Below, in pieces: positions 1-10,342 of a DNA stretch of 64,000 nucleotides. The stretch covers positions 1,777,850-1,841,849 of the forward strand of contig NZ_QYAB01000001.1 of assembly GCF_016758175.1 (NCBI RefSeq). Direction: 5' to 3'. Numbering within the stretch: position 1 is the stretch's first letter; each line of letters opens with the position of its first letter. The translations under genes were made by a program, and so were the position numbers. Source of the stretch: Leucobacter zeae. GTDB taxonomy: Bacteria > Actinomycetota > Actinomycetes > Actinomycetales > Microbacteriaceae. Under the pieces are notes generated by a model that was not told the origin of the DNA, made no database searches, and was given only the letters and a program-made list of their open reading frames with translations.

Positions 1-1013
1 CGGTGCTCTCGTTCGGCGCGGGTATCGCCTCGCTGATCATCCTGCTCGCGCTGCTGCCCGGAATCACGGGGTCCTCGGCCGCACCTGCGCCGTCGGCGCC
101 GGTGATCGCGGCGCTCGTGGTGGTCCCTGCCGCGGTGTTCGAGGTGTTCGCGCAGGTGCCCGTGGCGCTCGCGGCCCGTCGCGTCGTCCGGGCGAGCGCT
201 GCGCGCGTCGCGGACCTCGTCGGGGCTCCGATCCCGATCGAGGTCCCGACGGAGATCCCGCTCGAATCTCCCGCAGTGTCCGCCGACGGCTCCTGCGCTC
301 CCGGTGCGGTCGCGGTCGCTCCTCCGCGGGACGCGTCGGTGCCGGGTGCGCCGCCGCTGATCGCGGTGCGAGACCTCGTGGTGCGCCGTCCCGGCCGCGC
401 CGAGCCCGTCGTGAACGGGATCGACTTCGAATTGCGCGCGGGGGAGACGGTCGTCGTGACCGGCGAGAGCGGCTCGGGGAAGACGAGCCTCGCCGAGGCG
501 ATGGTCGGGTTCCTCGCATACGGCGGCTCCTACCGCGTCCGGGGAGTCGAGGCCGCCGCGATGCCCCCGGCCGAGCTCAGGTCCGTGGTCGGGCTCTGCG
601 AGCAGCAGCCGCACCTCTTCGACACCGATCTGCGCCAGAACCTCAGGTTCGCGAGCGATCGCGACGGTTCCGGCGGCGCCGACGACGCCGTGCTCCTCGC
701 TGCGCTCGAGCGCGTGGGTCTCGGCGGATGGGTCGAGGAACGCGGTGGGCTCGACGCGCCGGTGGGCGAGCGCGGTGCGCTCGTGTCGGGCGGCCAGGCG
801 CAGCGCATCGCCCTCGCGCGCGCGATCCTCGCCGACTTCCCCGTCGTGATCCTCGACGAACCCACCGCCGGGGTCGACCGCGAAGTCGCCGACCGGCTGC
901 TTCGCGACCTGCTCGGAGCGGTCCCGCCGGATCGGGCCGTGATGCTCATCACGCACACCGATCTTCCCGACGGGCTCGCTCCGCGCCGACTCGTGCTGGG
1001 GCGATCGCGCTGA
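1..1013 (+). CDS. cydC: Thiol reductant ABC exporter, CydC-type subunit (3' part only)
   Basis: This is the C-terminal part of a fused membrane-plus-ATPase ABC exporter; the start lies left of the window. The first ~70 visible residues are the last membrane helices. An Ala/Pro-rich linker follows, then a full nucleotide-binding domain with Walker A GESGSGKTS (about residue 154), signature VSGGQAQR, Walker B VVILDEPTAGVD and switch histidine ITHTD. The Q-loop stretch CEQQPHLFDTDLRQNL resembles CydC. CydDC exports cysteine and glutathione to the cell exterior and is needed for cytochrome bd assembly. The CydC rather than CydD call, and the function, are inferred from family resemblance; the cydABD genes would lie to the left. 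Confidence 0.75.
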   Translation, partial: VLSFGAGIASLIILLALLPGITGSSAAPAPSAPVIAALVVVPAAVFEVFAQVPVALAARRVVRASAARVADLVGAPIPIEVPTEIPLESPAVSADGSCAPGAVAVAPPRDASVPGAPPLIAVRDLVVRRPGRAEPVVNGIDFELRAGETVVVTGESGSGKTSLAEAMVGFLAYGGSYRVRGVEAAAMPPAELRSVVGLCEQQPHLFDTDLRQNLRFASDRDGSGGADDAVLLAALERVGLGGWVEERGGLDAPVGERGALVSGGQAQRIALARAILADFPVVILDEPTAGVDREVADRLLRDLLGAVPPDRAVMLITHTDLPDGLAPRRLVLGRSR

Positions 1014-1040
1014 AGCGGGATGGGGGCAGAGCCGACGCGG

Positions 1041-1271
1041 CTACTGCGCCGCCTCCGACTTGCGCGGCCTCCCGCGCCTCGGCATGGGGCGCGCACCGGG
1101 GTCGCGCCCGGCCTCGGCGAGAGCCCGGCGCAGCAGCACCTCGATCTGCGCGTTCACCGAGCGCAGGTCGTCGGCGGCCCATTTCGCCACCGCCGCGTGC
1201 ACGGCCGGGTCGAGCCGCAGCAGGACCTGCTTCCTGCTGCGGCTCGACCCGGTGGGATCCTGCTCGGACAT
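1041..1271 (-). CDS. Small ribbon-helix-helix (Arc/HicB-like) protein
   Basis: A 76-residue protein. Its N-terminal half (RKQVLLRLDPAVHAAVAKWA, about residues 13-32) has the beta-strand then helix layout of a ribbon-helix-helix DNA-binding fold, followed by a second helix (DDLRSVNAQIEVLLRRAL). The tail is basic (GRPRK, AT-hook-like). Its ATG is one base from the stop of the upstream SPFH gene, so the two are surely co-transcribed. RHH proteins of this size usually act as dimeric repressors or antitoxins; no toxin gene is adjacent. It may autoregulate the operon through the palindrome at 2278-2300; that is inference. Confidence 0.75.
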   Translation of the reverse strand: MSEQDPTGSSRSRKQVLLRLDPAVHAAVAKWAADDLRSVNAQIEVLLRRALAEAGRDPGARPMPRRGRPRKSEAAQ

Positions 1272-1272
1272 G

Positions 1273-2250
1273 TCAGCTGTACAGGGATCCCGTGTTGATG
1301 ACCGGGGTCGCGCGCTGATCGCTCGTCAGCACGAGCAGCAGGTTCGAGACCATCTGCGCGCGACGCTCGTCGTCGAGGGTCACGATGCCCTCGTCGTCGA
1401 GCCGAGAGAGCGCCTGGTCGACCATCGTCACCGCCCCCTCGACGATCTTCTCGCGCGCGGCGATGACGGCGCTCGCCTGCTGGCGCTGCAGCATGGCCTG
1501 GGCGATCTCGGGGGCGTAGGCGAGGGAGGAGATGCGCACCTCGAGCACCTCGAGGCCCGCGATCGCCACGCGGGCGGCGACCTCGTCGGCGAGCTCGGAG
1601 GAGACGATGTCGGTGCTGCCGCGCAGCGAGAGCTCACCGGGGTCGGGCTCGTCGTACGGGTGCGTGGTCGCGACGTGGCGCAGCGCCGCTTCCGCCTGGG
1701 TCTCGATGAACTCGGTGTAGGCCTCGACCGCGAAGACGGCCTTCGCCGTGTCGGCGACCTGCCAGACGACGATCGCCGCGATGTGGATCGGGTTGCCGTC
1801 GGAGTCGTTGACCTTGAGCTCGTTCGTCTCGAAGTTGTGCACGCGCACGGAGACCTTGCGACCCGTGGTGAACGGGGCGACGAAGCTGATGCCGTTGCTC
1901 CGCACCGTCCCGACGTACCGTCCGAAGAACTGACGCACCGAGGTCTGACCCGGCGCGACGATGGTGAACATGGTGAAGATCAGGACCGCCACGATGACGC
2001 ACACGATGCCGAGGGTGAGCAGCAGGCCGCCCGATCCGTCGCCCGCGTCGAGCAGCACGCCGCCTCGGATCGCGAGGAACACGCCGAAGGGGATCGCGAG
2101 CACCCCGAGCAGGAACGCGGTGATGCCGGCGGCGCTGCCCTTGTGCCAGGCCGCGTGCTCGGAGATGTCGACGCGGATGCCGTCGTGGCCGACGGGCTCC
2201 GTCGAGACGGGTTCGGGGGCCGGTGCGGCCTCGGGGGTATGGACGTCCAT
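1273..2250 (-). CDS. SPFH/Band 7 domain membrane protein
   Basis: A 325-residue protein with a ~40-residue acidic/Pro-rich N-terminus, two close hydrophobic segments (about residues 43-64 and 74-97) and an SPFH domain (about 100-290). The domain begins at [20 protein letters not shown] and contains the typical [15 protein letters not shown] and [16 protein letters not shown] stretches. Family members (stomatin, prohibitin, flotillin, HflK/C) form oligomeric scaffolds on membranes and often influence membrane proteolysis or microdomains. The start has an AGAGGA ribosome site just upstream. It is the first gene of a two-gene operon with the RHH protein. The specific role is unknown. Confidence 0.85.
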   Translation of the reverse strand: MDVHTPEAAPAPEPVSTEPVGHDGIRVDISEHAAWHKGSAAGITAFLLGVLAIPFGVFLAIRGGVLLDAGDGSGGLLLTLGIVCVIVAVLIFTMFTIVAPGQTSVRQFFGRYVGTVRSNGISFVAPFTTGRKVSVRVHNFETNELKVNDSDGNPIHIAAIVVWQVADTAKAVFAVEAYTEFIETQAEAALRHVATTHPYDEPDPGELSLRGSTDIVSSELADEVAARVAIAGLEVLEVRISSLAYAPEIAQAMLQRQQASAVIAAREKIVEGAVTMVDQALSRLDDEGIVTLDDERRAQMVSNLLLVLTSDQRATPVINTGSLYS

Positions 2251-2277
2251 GGTGATCCTCTCGGGCTGCCGTGCGTG

Positions 2278-2300
2278 AGTGATATAAAAACGATATCACT
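2278..2300. promoter_or_regulatory. Palindromic operator in the SPFH promoter
   Basis: A perfect inverted repeat with 8-bp arms AGTGATAT and ATATCACT around a 7-bp spacer (AAAAACG), 28 bp upstream of the SPFH start. It is strikingly AT-rich in a GC-rich setting. Read on the minus strand it overlaps plausible -10 hexamers (TATATC or TTATAT). This is what an RHH-repressor operator would look like; binding by the operon's own RHH protein is inference. Confidence 0.6.
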
Positions 2301-2361
2301 TTTTGTCGTGCGCGGAACACCGCAGCAACGGGGCTTCGCGAACGGGCCGACCTCGAGCCGA

Positions 2362-3225
2362 TCACCCGCGAGCGGGCCACCCCTCGAGCGGCTCCCAGCT
2401 GCGATCGAGCGCTCCGCGGAACCACCGCAGCCGGTGCTGATCCGGCGCAGCCTGCGCGATCCCGTCGATGCGCGTGACGACGCGGATGCCGTGCAGCGCG
2501 TTCACCGCCCAGACCTCCGAGCGCCGCAGCTCAGCGAGCGTCGGACGCCGGCGCGACAGCGCACCGGAGGGATGCGAATACGGCTCCCGGCGATCGAGCC
2601 TCCGCTGCGCCGCATCGACGAGAATGCTCTCGGTGACCGAGGCGACTCGGGCGTCCGACCCGATCACGCGCCCGGACGCGTCGGTGCCATCCGTCCACCA
2701 CACGAGGCTCGTGGTGGCGCCCTCGATCGCCCGACCGTCATCGTCGAGCAGGAGCGCCTCCGCCATGAGGCCGCGGTTGAGCGCCAGGAGCCGGTCGAGG
2801 TTCGGCCCCTTGCGGTCGGGGCGGTCGAGCCGGATCCCTGGCGCGCTGCGCAGCTCGATCGACTCTCGCAGTTCGGGGAGCGGCCGCAGCGACAGGCCGA
2901 ACTCGGGCTCGCCCCCTGGCGCGGGGGCCGCGCGGAGCTCGAGCCTCGGGAAGCCCTCGCCGTATGCGGCGATCCGGGCGCGTGCTTCGTCGAGGAAGGC
3001 GTCGATTCGCTCCTGGAGCGCCGCGTGATCCGCTGCATCGTTCTCGGGCCGGGGGAGCGCCGCCAGCGCCGAACTCGTGAACCTGGCTGCGTGCCGCCCC
3101 CATCTGCGGACTTCGGCGGCGCCGGTGCGCGGGTGCCGCCGGACGCGGAAGGAATCGGCGACGAGCAGCTGCGCCTCCGGTGCCGACGGGCCCGGACGCG
3201 CGTGCTCCGCAGCCATCCCGCTCAT
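2362..3225 (-). CDS. Aminotransferase class IV, probable aminodeoxychorismate lyase (PabC-like)
   Basis: A 287-residue protein of the fold-type IV PLP family (aminodeoxychorismate lyase, D-amino-acid and branched-chain aminotransferases). Visible landmarks are DRKGPNLDRLLALNR with the likely PLP lysine, EALLLDDDGRAIEGATTSLVWW (the E-G-x-TS phosphate-binding region) and VTESILVDAAQ. The assignment to PabC, which makes p-aminobenzoate and pyruvate from aminodeoxychorismate, is supported by pabB lying nearby on the opposite strand. The start is MSGMAAEH at 3225; a second Met three codons on is also possible. Without pabA in the window, another class IV function cannot be excluded. Confidence 0.7.
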   Translation of the reverse strand: MSGMAAEHARPGPSAPEAQLLVADSFRVRRHPRTGAAEVRRWGRHAARFTSSALAALPRPENDAADHAALQERIDAFLDEARARIAAYGEGFPRLELRAAPAPGGEPEFGLSLRPLPELRESIELRSAPGIRLDRPDRKGPNLDRLLALNRGLMAEALLLDDDGRAIEGATTSLVWWTDGTDASGRVIGSDARVASVTESILVDAAQRRLDRREPYSHPSGALSRRRPTLAELRRSEVWAVNALHGIRVVTRIDGIAQAAPDQHRLRWFRGALDRSWEPLEGWPARG

Positions 3226-3266
3226 GCGGCGAGCGTAGCAGCCGTCATCGCCCGCGCCTCCCGACG

Positions 3267-3323
3267 ATCCGGGTCGATTCGGGGGTGTGTTCGGCCGCAA
3301 CACACCCCCGAAGCGACCCGGAT
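3267..3323. repeat. 25-bp near-perfect inverted repeat (57-nt palindrome)
   Basis: Arms 3267-3291 and 3299-3323 are complementary at 24 of 25 positions (the mismatch is A3279 versus G3313... within TTCG flanks), with a 7-nt loop CGGCCGC. The arms include GGGGGTGTGTT and AACACACCCCC. It lies in the gap between two divergent genes, where a terminator is not expected. It may be a REP-like dispersed palindrome, a regulator site or a recent insertion. Copies elsewhere cannot be checked from this window. Confidence 0.75.
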
Positions 3324-3381
3324 TCGGGTGGGCGCCCCTGTGGAGCGCGTCGCGCGCCGCCGCGTGCGCGAAGATAGTACG

Positions 3382-4602
3382 GTGCCGAACCTCGCCGACC
3401 ATCGGCCCGCGCGCCGCGGGCTCTCCCTCCGCGACCTCTCGATGTCCGCGATCGTGGCCGGGCTCGTCGCGGTGCTGGTCGGCTACGCCGGATCTCTGGT
3501 CATCGTGCTCGAGGCGGCTCGGGCCGCCGGTCTCGACGCGCAGCAGACCTCGTCGTGGGTGTGGGCCATCTCGATCGGCAGCGGGGTGTGCGGAATCGTG
3601 CTCTCGCTGTGCACGCGGATGCCGATCCTGCTCGCCTGGTCCACGCCGGGCGCGGCGCTCCTGACGGCATCGATCGGGGGCTTCGCGTACTCGGATGCGA
3701 TCGGCGCCTTCCTCATCGCATCGGCAGTCGCAGCCGTCGTCGGCTGGACCGGGTGGTTCGGCAGGCTGCTCGCACTCGTGCCCGAGCCGATCCTCCAGGC
3801 GCTGCTCGCCGGCGTCCTGCTCCCGTTCGTCGTCCAGGCGGGCTCCGCCTTCGCGTCCGCGCCGCTGCTCGCCGGCGGCGTGATCCTCGTGTACTTCGTG
3901 GGCAAGCGGCTCTTCGACCGCTGGGCCGTCCTCGCGGCGCTCATCGCGGGTCTCGGACTGGCGGTGGCGACCGGCGCCTTCGACGGCTCGAACCTCGCGG
4001 GCGGGATCGCCCCCACGCTTCCGGTGCTCACGGCGCCCACCTTCGACCTCGCGGCGATCATGAGCATCGGGCTGCCGCTCTTCGTCGTGACCATGACCTC
4101 GCAGAACGCGACGGGGCTGGCGGTGCTCCGCCTCGACGGCTATCGTCCGAACGACCGGCTGCTGGTCGGCGGGGTCTCCACCGCATCGGCGCTGCTCGCG
4201 CCCCTCGGCAACCACGCGATCAACCTCGCGGCGATCACGGCCGCCATCGCGACCGGGCCGGCGACGCATCCGGATCGCTCGCGACGCTACGTCGCCGGGG
4301 TCGCGGGCGGGCTGGCCTACATCGTCGCCGGGATCTTCGGCGCGACCATCATCGGGCTGTTCGCCGCGATCCCGTCCGAGGTCGTCGCGTCCCTCGCCGC
4401 CGTCGCGCTGCTCGGCGCGACCCTCGCGGCGCTGCAGAGCGCGGTCGGCGGGGCGGGATCCGACCCGCGGTCCGGGATCGCCGCGCTCGTCACGCTCGCC
4501 GTCACGATGTCGGGCCTCACGCTGTTCGGCACCGGCAGCGCGTTCTGGGGCCTGATCGCCGGGATCGCAGTGCACCTCGTGCTGAGGTCGTGGCGCCGAT
4601 GA
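3382..4602 (+). CDS. BenE-type benzoate/H+ symporter family protein
   Basis: A 406-residue integral membrane protein with about 12 hydrophobic segments. The N-terminal stretch LSLRDLSMSAIVAGLVAVLVGYAGS and the internal GPATHPDRSRRYVAGVAGGLAYIVAG are characteristic of the BenE family, which imports benzoate or related aromatic acids with protons. Start GTG at 3382 keeps the family N-terminus. Its stop overlaps the pabB start (ATGA at 4599-4602), so the two are translationally coupled. That context suggests transport of a benzoate-like compound such as p-aminobenzoate, which is inference. Confidence 0.85.
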   Translation: MPNLADHRPARRGLSLRDLSMSAIVAGLVAVLVGYAGSLVIVLEAARAAGLDAQQTSSWVWAISIGSGVCGIVLSLCTRMPILLAWSTPGAALLTASIGGFAYSDAIGAFLIASAVAAVVGWTGWFGRLLALVPEPILQALLAGVLLPFVVQAGSAFASAPLLAGGVILVYFVGKRLFDRWAVLAALIAGLGLAVATGAFDGSNLAGGIAPTLPVLTAPTFDLAAIMSIGLPLFVVTMTSQNATGLAVLRLDGYRPNDRLLVGGVSTASALLAPLGNHAINLAAITAAIATGPATHPDRSRRYVAGVAGGLAYIVAGIFGATIIGLFAAIPSEVVASLAAVALLGATLAALQSAVGGAGSDPRSGIAALVTLAVTMSGLTLFGTGSAFWGLIAGIAVHLVLRSWRR

Positions 4603-5999
4603 GCGGGTCATCGGGGAGCCGCGCACCCGGCGGCCGATCGCCGGGAGGCGCACCAGCGGTCACCGTGCTCGACCGACCGATCGACGCCCTCGCCGTCGCG
4701 CGCCGGCTCGCCGCGTCCGGCCGCGCCTGGTTCTGGTTCGACGGGGCCGTCGCAGCGCCGGGGGAGGCGTCGATGAGCTACCTCGGAACCTCCTCCGAGG
4801 TGCGGTATGCGCTGCCGGGGGGAGAGCGCGAGTTCCTGGATCTCCTGCGTCGCGCGTTCCGCGAGGAGTGCTCCTCCGACCGGGGATTCGCCGGGGGGTG
4901 GGCCCTCGCGCTCGGCTACGAGTTTGGCGTCGGCCTGCTGGGCGTCAGCGCGGGCGATGCCGATCGAGCCTGCGGGAGAGAGACCGCGTTCGCGCTGCGG
5001 ACCGACCTGGTGCTCGCCGTCGATCACCGATCGGGCACCGCGGAGCTGCGGGGCGGGACCGCCGCGCAGCGGGAGCGCTGGACCGAGGCGTTCCTGCGCG
5101 ACGGCGGGGACGACGCCGGCGAGTGCGGCGCACCCGATCGCTCGCCGGAAGGGCCGACGGAGCGCGCTGCGGAGGCGGACGCCAGGTGGCGCGCCGACGA
5201 CGGCCGCTACGCCGATCGCGTCGAAGCGTGCAAGCGCGCGATCGCCGCGGGCGATGCCTACGTCCTCTGCCTCACGGACACGGCCGAGCTGCGCGGCGCC
5301 TTCGATCCCGTGGGCGTGTATGCGGCGCTCCGCGCCTCGGGGTCGGCGATCCGCGGCGGCGTCATCGCGGCGGGCGGCACCGCGCTCGTCTCCGCGAGCC
5401 CCGAGCGATTCCTGAGCGTCGCGGCCGGACGGGTGTCCACCCATCCGATCAAGGGCACGCGCCCCCGCGGAGCGACCCCGCGCGAGGACGCCGCACTCGC
5501 CGCCGAGCTCGCGGCCGATCCGAAGGAGCGCGCGGAGAACCTCATGATCGTCGACCTCATGCGCAACGACCTCAGCCGCGTCTGCGTACCGGGGTCCGTC
5601 GCGGTCGACGGCTTCCTGCGCGTCGAGACGCACCCGCATGTGCATCAGCTCGTCAGCACGGTGACGGGGCGCCTGCGCAAGGGCGCCGACGCGATCGACG
5701 CCATCCACGCGTGCTTCCCGGGAGGCTCTATGACCGGCGCCCCGAAGCGCCGCGCGGTCGAGATCCTGGCGTCGCTCGAGGACGGACCGCGCGGCCTGTA
5801 CTCGGGGTGCTTCGGCTGGATCGACGCGGGAGGCGACGCCGAACTGGCGATGACGATCCGCAGCGTCGAGCTGCGGGACGGCATCGCCAGCGTGGGCGCT
5901 GGCGGCGGCATCACGGCCGACTCGATCGCCGCGCACGAGGTCGCCGAGAAGCATCTGAAGGCCGCTGCGGTGCTCGCCGGGATCCGCGCCGCGCGCTGA
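4599..5999 (+). CDS. pabB: Aminodeoxychorismate synthase component I / anthranilate synthase-like chorismate-binding enzyme
   Basis: A 466-residue chorismate-binding enzyme. The C-terminal catalytic region shows IKGTRPRGATPREDAALAAE (about residues 284-303), ENLMIVDLMRNDLSRV and GGSMTGAPKRRAVEIL, the ammonia-dependent chorismate aminating core. There is no fused glutamine amidotransferase or lyase domain, so separate PabA and PabC are needed; a PabC-like gene lies divergently at 2362-3225. PabB makes 4-amino-4-deoxychorismate for folate. TrpE or a salicylate-type paralogue is less likely given the neighbours. It is coupled to the BenE-type gene by a 4-nt overlap and ends 24 nt from a convergent gene. 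Confidence 0.85.
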   Translation: MSGSSGSRAPGGRSPGGAPAVTVLDRPIDALAVARRLAASGRAWFWFDGAVAAPGEASMSYLGTSSEVRYALPGGEREFLDLLRRAFREECSSDRGFAGGWALALGYEFGVGLLGVSAGDADRACGRETAFALRTDLVLAVDHRSGTAELRGGTAAQRERWTEAFLRDGGDDAGECGAPDRSPEGPTERAAEADARWRADDGRYADRVEACKRAIAAGDAYVLCLTDTAELRGAFDPVGVYAALRASGSAIRGGVIAAGGTALVSASPERFLSVAAGRVSTHPIKGTRPRGATPREDAALAAELAADPKERAENLMIVDLMRNDLSRVCVPGSVAVDGFLRVETHPHVHQLVSTVTGRLRKGADAIDAIHACFPGGSMTGAPKRRAVEILASLEDGPRGLYSGCFGWIDAGGDAELAMTIRSVELRDGIASVGAGGGITADSIAAHEVAEKHLKAAAVLAGIRAAR

Positions 6000-6001
6000 G
6001 C

Positions 6002-6022
6002 GCGCGCCGGCCGGAGGCGCGC
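6002..6022. terminator. Small hairpin between convergent genes
   Basis: GCGCGCC and GGCGCGC form a perfect 7-bp stem with a 7-nt loop exactly between the pabB stop and the stop of the convergent SRPBCC gene. There is no T-run, so its efficiency as a bidirectional terminator is uncertain. Confidence 0.45.
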
Positions 6023-6511
6023 CTAGATCGAGGCGGTGCTCTCGGCGAGGGCCGCGAGCGCGGCGGTGACGGCGCCCCAGCCGTCGAAGAAGCCGAGCGC
6101 CTCGTGCCGATCCCGATCCGCGGGGGTCCCATGACGCACGACCACGTCGTACGCCGTTCCCTCGGGGTGATCGTCGAGCGTGATCGTCGCGGTCATCGCC
6201 ACCGGTGCCGGGAGCGCGGGGCGCAGCGCGCTGTCGAGCGCGTTGGTGAAGACGATGCGGCGGCCGGCCTCCACCTCGAGGAAGACCGCGTCCATGTGCG
6301 GCACGAAGTCCGTCCCGTCCTCGCTCATGCGCGTGACGAGCGCCCCGGCCGGCCGCAGCTCCAACCGGTCGACACGGGCGATGGTCGGCGCGGGGAGCCA
6401 CCATCGTGCGAATCGGTCCGGATCGGACCAGGCGCGCCACACGTGCTCGCGCGGGGCGCGGATGACGCGGTGCAGGGTCAGATCGCGTGCGGGGTCGATC
6501 TCCGGGTTCAT
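6023..6511 (-). CDS. SRPBCC/AHSA1-family protein
   Basis: A 162-residue START-like protein. The stretch LHRVIRAPREHVWRAWSDPDRFARWW near the N-terminus and the C-terminal GFFDGWGAVTAALAALAE are typical of the AHSA1 group, which has a hydrophobic ligand pocket. The ATG overlaps the stop of the upstream ArsR gene by 4 nt. ArsR-SRPBCC pairs are very common in actinobacteria; the ligand and physiological role are generally unknown. Confidence 0.85.
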   Translation of the reverse strand: MNPEIDPARDLTLHRVIRAPREHVWRAWSDPDRFARWWLPAPTIARVDRLELRPAGALVTRMSEDGTDFVPHMDAVFLEVEAGRRIVFTNALDSALRPALPAPVAMTATITLDDHPEGTAYDVVVRHGTPADRDRHEALGFFDGWGAVTAALAALAESTASI

Positions 6512-6948
6512 GAGGGCTCCGATCGTTCGCGGGCGGGTACGGCGGCCCTGGGTGCGGGCGCGGCGTGAACGGACTCGGCCGCGGCGTCGGTCTCGGCCTC
6601 GGCCTCGACGAGCGCGGCGAGGCGGTCGCCGCGTCCCTCCCACACGCGTCGTTGATCCGCCAGCCAGTGCTCGACGATGCCGAGCCTCGCGGTGCTGAGC
6701 GCGCAGCTCCGCACCCGCCCCGTCTTCCTGGTCCGGATGAGGCCGCACGCCTCCAGCGCGCGGACGTGCTTCAGGAACGACGGCAGGGCCATGTCGAACC
6801 CGCGCGCGAGGTCGCCGACCGTCGCCGGCCCGGTGCCGAGCCGCCGGATCACCGCGCGGCGCGTCGGGTCGGAGAGTGCCGCGAATACCGCGTCGAGGTC
6901 CGCGTGCGACGTCCTCGTCGGGAGGGGCGTCGACGATGAGTTATCCAT
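6508..6948 (-). CDS. ArsR-family winged-helix regulator
   Basis: A 146-residue regulator with a core at about residues 17-95: [20 protein letters not shown], then the recognition region [20 protein letters not shown] and the wing [16 protein letters not shown]. No obvious metal-binding cysteine motif is present, as usual for the SRPBCC-linked group. The C-terminal ~35 residues are Ala/Glu-rich and low in complexity. It is the first gene of a two-gene operon divergent from leuS and probably represses itself through the site overlapping its start codon. Confidence 0.85.
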   Translation of the reverse strand: MDNSSSTPLPTRTSHADLDAVFAALSDPTRRAVIRRLGTGPATVGDLARGFDMALPSFLKHVRALEACGLIRTRKTGRVRSCALSTARLGIVEHWLADQRRVWEGRGDRLAALVEAEAETDAAAESVHAAPAPRAAVPARERSEPS

Positions 6949-6958
6949 ACGGCTAAGT
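6939..6958. promoter_or_regulatory. Imperfect palindrome over the ArsR start codon
   Basis: On the plus strand AGTTATCC-ATAC-GGCTAAGT; 6 of 8 arm positions are symmetrical. It covers the ArsR start codon and the probable -10 (TACTTA on the minus strand). This form, close to ACTTAGCC-N4-GGCTAAGT, is what is expected for SRPBCC-linked ArsR repressors. Binding is inferred. Confidence 0.4.
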
Positions 6959-6987
6959 ATTGTCCCGGTCTCGATCCCGCGCAAGAG

Positions 6988-7020
6988 CCGGTGCGCGGAA
7001 ACCGGTGCGCGGAAACCGGT
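6988..7020. repeat. Tandem 14-bp repeat upstream of leuS
   Basis: CCGGTGCGCGGAAA occurs twice without spacing (6988-7001, 7002-7015), followed by the first five bases of a third unit. It lies in the divergent ArsR/leuS gap, about 60-90 bp before the leuS start. Confidence 0.8.
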
Positions 7021-7077
7021 ATTCTGGTCCGGTGTGCGTCCGCGGCAGCGGGCGATCAGGACGAGATCGAGGTGCAA

Positions 7078-9588
<2,511 letters not shown>

Positions 9589-9603
9589 GTCGGGCCGGGA
9601 ACG

Positions 9604-10149
9604 GTGGCGATCGGATCGACGATGCACACCTTCGAGGTGTCGCTGGCCGACGTGGTGCGCGGGGTGTACGAGGACTTCACGCTCCGCGTGGCGCTGCACC
9701 CCTCGGAGACGCCCGAGTTCATGATGACCCGGGTGCTCGCGTACTGCCTGGAGTACGAGGAGGGCATCGCCTTCGGCGGCGGCGTCTCGACCCAGGGGGA
9801 GCCGGCGGTGCTCGTCCGCGACCTCACCGGCGCGCTGCGCGCCTGGATCGAGGTCGGGGCCCCCGACGCCGCCCGGGTGCACGCGGGCAGCAAGGCGGCC
9901 GAACGCGCGGCGGTGTACACGCATCGGGATCCGGTGAAGGTGATCGCCTCGTGGACGGGGAAGACGATCCACCGGGGCGACGAGGTGGTGCTCCGCAGCT
10001 TCGATGCCGGCTTCATCGACCGCGCGGTCGCCGAGGTGGGGCGGCGGAATACGCTCATCCTCTCGTTCTCGGACGGCCGGCTGTACCTCGAGCTCAACGG
10101 GGCATCGCTGAGCTCCGAGGTGCACGAGCACCGCATCTCCACGCGCTGA
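9604..10149 (+). CDS. YaeQ family protein
   Basis: A 181-residue protein beginning 16 nt after leuS. The features MHTFEVSLADVVRGVYEDFT, LRVALHPSETPEFMMTRVLAY, LTGALRAWIEVGAPD and AAVYTH match the YaeQ family, whose fold resembles PD-(D/E)XK nucleases; HPSET, E in WIEVG and the following Lys form the nuclease-like core. The biochemical role is not settled; E. coli YaeQ was studied as an RfaH-related suppressor. The gene may be transcribed with leuS. Confidence 0.85.
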   Translation: MAIGSTMHTFEVSLADVVRGVYEDFTLRVALHPSETPEFMMTRVLAYCLEYEEGIAFGGGVSTQGEPAVLVRDLTGALRAWIEVGAPDAARVHAGSKAAERAAVYTHRDPVKVIASWTGKTIHRGDEVVLRSFDAGFIDRAVAEVGRRNTLILSFSDGRLYLELNGASLSSEVHEHRISTR

Positions 10150-10342
10150 GCCTCCGCCGCGGACCGTGATCGCGGGTCGCCGAGCGTGCGTCGTCGACCG
10201 CGTCAGTGACGGGCGGAGCACCCGGTCCCGGTGGCCGCGAGACTCCGTCCTCAGGCGGTTCGAATCGGGTGGGATCGGCGAGTTCTCCCCACTCGCATTC
10301 CGCACCCCGATCGTGCGGCATCGCGGCCTCTAGCGTAGCCGC
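10150..10342. other. Intergenic spacer before comEA
   Basis: No gene is seen. TAGCGT at 10331-10336 is a plausible -10 seven bases before the comEA ATG, which would give a nearly leaderless mRNA. A GGTTCGAATC string at 10257-10266 resembles a tRNA T-loop but has no matching stem. Confidence 0.5.

Noticed and set aside
1060-4602. A 1180-codon open frame on the plus strand covering the SPFH and pabC-like genes
   Set aside because: Only the part from 3382 has protein-like composition (BenE family). The rest is Arg/Asp-rich antisense reading of genes on the minus strand, a normal effect of high GC.
10256-10270. GGTTCGAATC string resembling a tRNA T-loop before comEA
   Set aside because: The flanking bases do not pair into a 5-bp T-stem, and no acceptor or anticodon arm could be built on either strand.
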